A DNA stretch of 64,000 bases. Source: Clostridium sp. K13 (GTDB lineage: Bacteria; Bacillota; Clostridia; Clostridiales; Clostridiaceae). Location: NCBI RefSeq assembly GCF_019734195.1, contig NZ_JAASHM010000010.1, positions 1 to 64,000 of the forward strand, given 5' to 3'. Within the stretch, counting starts at the first letter, position 1. Every line of letters starts with the position of its first letter. A program made the translations under genes and the position numbers. This document shows, piece after piece, positions 61,821 to 64,000 of this stretch. A model generated the notes under the pieces. It saw only the letters and a list, made by a program, of their open reading frames with translations, had not been told where the DNA came from and ran no database searches.

Positions 61821-63284
61821 GTGAGCAATGAAAAATCTAATGATAGTAAAAGCGGGAAAGCTATGTCTAAAAATAAAAAATTAATAATTATAATATCTAC
61901 TATTATAATATTAATTGCTGGTATAACTTTTGGATATTTTACTAGTATAAAAAACAAAGTAGATTCATGGGCTGATAAAATATATCCTGGGGTACAAGCT
62001 TATGGTATAGATTTAGGTGGCAAAACTAAAGAAGAGGCAGTAAACATAATAAATGAACAGTTACTTCCTTTAATAGGGGATAAAGTAATAACAGTAACTG
62101 TTGGTGATAAATCTTTTGAATTAAAATATTCCGATATCAGTCCGTCAGTAAGTGCAGATGAAACTGTAGAACAAGCATTAGATTATGGAAAAGATAAGAA
62201 GATGCTTGAAAAGAAACAAATGATAGAAGATGGTGTTGATTATAAGGTTGATACTGTATTAAGCTATGATGAAGAAAAAATTAAAGAATTTGCAAATAGT
62301 GTAAGTGATCAAGTTAAAGTTGATGCCATTGATGCTAAAATATCAATTAATGGTACAAATATTTCTATTACGCCAGAAACTATAGGAAAGAATATAAATA
62401 TAGATGAGTTATGCAATAAAATAAAAGAGTGTGTAGATCCAAATCCTGAAAAGGTTGAAAGTGTAACTGTAGATTTACAAGATTACTCTCCAAGAATAAC
62501 TGCAGCTGATTTAAATAAGATTGATGGAATAATGTCATCATATTCTACTTCATTTAGTACTGGGGATTCAGGAAGAGTAGAAAACTTAAGAATTGCAAGT
62601 GGATATATTAATGGAACATTATTAATGCCAGGCGATGAATTTAGCTATAATAATACAATAGGTGAAACAACTCCAGAAAGAGGATATAAAGAAGCAAATA
62701 CATATGTTGGATCAAAAATAGTTCCTGGATATGGAGGCGGAGTATGCCAAGTATCAAGTACTCTTTATAGAGCTGTTATACAAGCTAATATAAGATCAAC
62801 TGAAAGACGTAATCACTCAATGACAGTTGGTTATGCAAAGCCAGGATTAGATGCCACTGTTGCAGCTGGATATATAGATTATAAATTTGTAAATACATAT
62901 GATTTCCCAATATACATTCAAGGATATTTATCTGGAAATAATGTAGTTTTTAATATTTTTGGTAATAAAGAAGCAATGGGTGGAAAAACTTATCAGCTTG
63001 TTAATGAAATATTAGAAACTTATAATTATAAAACAGAAGAAGTACAAGACCCTACATTACCAGAAGGAACAAGAGTAGTAACATCATCTGGAGCTAATGG
63101 ATGTAAGGCTAGTGGATATTTAGTTACTTATGAAAATGGAGTTCAAGTAAATAAGGAGCTTATATCAACAGATGTATATTCAACTAGAAATCAAATTGTT
63201 AGTGTTGGAACTAAAAAAGTAGAAACACCTAGTGTGCCTACTCCGGAAGAAACAACACCGGAACAAGAAGCGCCTGCTGCTTAG
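61821..63284 (+). CDS. VanW-family cell-wall protein with peptidoglycan-binding and G5-like domains
   Basis: 487 residues, GTG start at 61821 with GGGAGG upstream. One N-terminal TM segment (about 22-45) leaves the rest outside. Residues about 60-230 form peptidoglycan-binding-like repeats (PF12229: GGKTKEEAVNIINEQ, ITPETIGKNINIDEL). The VanW core at about 245-390 has LMPGDEFSYNN, GGGVCQVSSTLYRA and PIYIQGY. A G5-like part follows (LPEGTRVVTSSGANG), and a Pro/Glu/Thr-rich tail ends it. Role in wall anchoring or glycopeptide response is not established. Confidence 0.88.
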   Translation: MSNEKSNDSKSGKAMSKNKKLIIIISTIIILIAGITFGYFTSIKNKVDSWADKIYPGVQAYGIDLGGKTKEEAVNIINEQLLPLIGDKVITVTVGDKSFELKYSDISPSVSADETVEQALDYGKDKKMLEKKQMIEDGVDYKVDTVLSYDEEKIKEFANSVSDQVKVDAIDAKISINGTNISITPETIGKNINIDELCNKIKECVDPNPEKVESVTVDLQDYSPRITAADLNKIDGIMSSYSTSFSTGDSGRVENLRIASGYINGTLLMPGDEFSYNNTIGETTPERGYKEANTYVGSKIVPGYGGGVCQVSSTLYRAVIQANIRSTERRNHSMTVGYAKPGLDATVAAGYIDYKFVNTYDFPIYIQGYLSGNNVVFNIFGNKEAMGGKTYQLVNEILETYNYKTEEVQDPTLPEGTRVVTSSGANGCKASGYLVTYENGVQVNKELISTDVYSTRNQIVSVGTKKVETPSVPTPEETTPEQEAPAA

Positions 63285-63302
63285 GTATAAAAATAGTTAT
63301 TT

Positions 63303-63379
63303 AATAGGGATGTATCAAAATAGATAATTGAGCAATATAGTTATTTTGCTTAATAACAATTTGATATGTCCCTATTTTA
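63303..63379 (+). terminator. Terminator after the VanW-family gene
   Basis: AATAGGGATGTATCAAA pairs with TTTGATATGTCCCTATT around a long loop, followed by TTAT. Confidence 0.8.
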
Positions 63380-63569
63380 TAAGAAATATAATTATTATTT
63401 ATAAACCATAATTTTCAATAATAAAGTATAAAATACATTATTAAATTAAAAATTAACAAAATGTAAAATGCTTTGACTATTAAAAAACTATATAGTATGA
63501 TTGAAGATATATAAATAGTGTAAAGTAAGGTGTATAGCATCTTACTTTTTATTTTGGAGGGTGAATTCA

Positions 63570-64000
63570 TTGAATTTAAATATAGTTTTATATCAACCAG
63601 AAATACCACAAAATACTGGAAATATAGCGAGAACTTGCGTTTTAACTGACTCAACTCTTCATTTAATAAAGCCGTTAGGATTTAGTATTGATGATAAAGC
63701 CGTTAGAAGATCAGGTTTAGATTACTGGAAGGACTTGAAGTTAGAAGTTCATGAATCTTATGAAGAATTTATGGCTAAGTACGGAGACAGAAGAATATTT
63801 TTATCTACTACACATGGTGGAAATATATATTCAGAAGAAAAATTTCAAAATGGAGATTTTATAATGTTTGGAAGGGAATCATCAGGGGTTCCAGAAGATG
63901 TACATAATGCACATAAAGGAATAAGAGTACCTATGGTACAAACAAGTACAAGAAGTTTAAATTTATCAAACACAGTAGCTATTATAGCATATGAAGTTTT
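63570..64000 (+). CDS. trmL: tRNA (cytidine(34)-2'-O)-methyltransferase, partial
   Basis: 143 codons before the window ends; the frame is open at the edge. TTG start at 63570 with GGAGGG upstream at about 63556. The SPOUT methyltransferase features are clear: NIVLYQPEIPQNTGNIARTC at the N-terminus, LHLIKPLGFSID, DYWKDL and the knot region MFGRESSGVP with VPMVQTSTRSLNLSN. It methylates the wobble base of certain tRNA-Leu species, and a tRNA-Leu lies in this same window. Confidence 0.95.
   Translation, partial: MNLNIVLYQPEIPQNTGNIARTCVLTDSTLHLIKPLGFSIDDKAVRRSGLDYWKDLKLEVHESYEEFMAKYGDRRIFLSTTHGGNIYSEEKFQNGDFIMFGRESSGVPEDVHNAHKGIRVPMVQTSTRSLNLSNTVAIIAYEV

Noticed and set aside
60661-63284. Prophage remnant around the GH25 and VanW genes
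   Set aside because: No integrase, holin, tail or capsid genes and no attachment repeats; both proteins fit chromosomal cell-wall functions.
1-64000. CRISPR array, insertion sequence or toxin-antitoxin pair
   Set aside because: No regularly spaced direct repeats, transposase genes or paired small toxin/antitoxin ORFs were seen on either strand.

Overview
The window is strongly AT-rich, codes densely on both strands, and uses GAGG/GGAGG ribosome binding sites with some TTG and GTG starts. Its gene content (prkA-yhbH-spoVR sporulation operon, rubrerythrin, Fe-S L-serine dehydratase, cysteine T-box, DUF4342 proteins) points to an anaerobic, spore-forming Firmicute, most likely Clostridium sensu stricto. 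No prophage, insertion sequence, CRISPR array or rRNA was seen. There is one tRNA (Leu-UAA).

Layout. 1-1268: a KtrB/TrkH potassium channel gene broken by an in-frame TGA and cut by the window edge. 1948-6395: an M20 amidohydrolase, then two UBA/DUF4342 membrane proteins coupled to a two-component system. 6470-12708: an AraC regulator divergent from a ferric-siderophore ABC importer plus an MFS protein; the importer promoter carries a Fur-like box. 12777-15042: a MATE exporter divergent from a BmrR-like MerR regulator, with a dyad in a 19-bp promoter spacer. 15186-19308: a thiol-redox and oxidant-defence cluster (thioredoxin, RclA-like flavoprotein, anchored unknown protein, HxlR regulator, CcdA-TlpA fusion). 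Both of its promoters share a 25-bp operator-like sequence at identical spacing. 19351-23920: MFS/LysR pair, nucleoid-associated protein, FUSC-like membrane protein. 24269-32473: complete arginine operon argGHCJBDF with an ARG-box promoter. 32641-33899: YetF-like/DUF4363 pair. 34192-38491: nucleoside kinase, a nested-palindrome region, sdaAB-sdaAA, and a degenerate ThiM-like protein. 38535-44671: fba, PHP phosphoesterase, orphan histidine kinase, tRNA-Leu, recQ. 44914-49391: prkA-yhbH-spoVR. 49511-53303: rubrerythrin, small unknown proteins, lipid enzymes. 53458-54823: a CBS/MgtE-N protein behind a leader ORF that overlaps alternative hairpins masking its ribosome binding site. 54842-56921: T-box-cysK-cysE. 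56925-64000: queG, plsC, nth, ddl, a GH25 protein, a VanW protein and the start of trmL.

The most interesting points are the HxlR-linked redox regulon with its shared operator (15186-19308), the roughly 270-nt nested palindrome (35706-35976), the candidate leader-peptide switch (53458-53570), and the ThiM-like protein that lacks the catalytic motif (37676-38491).
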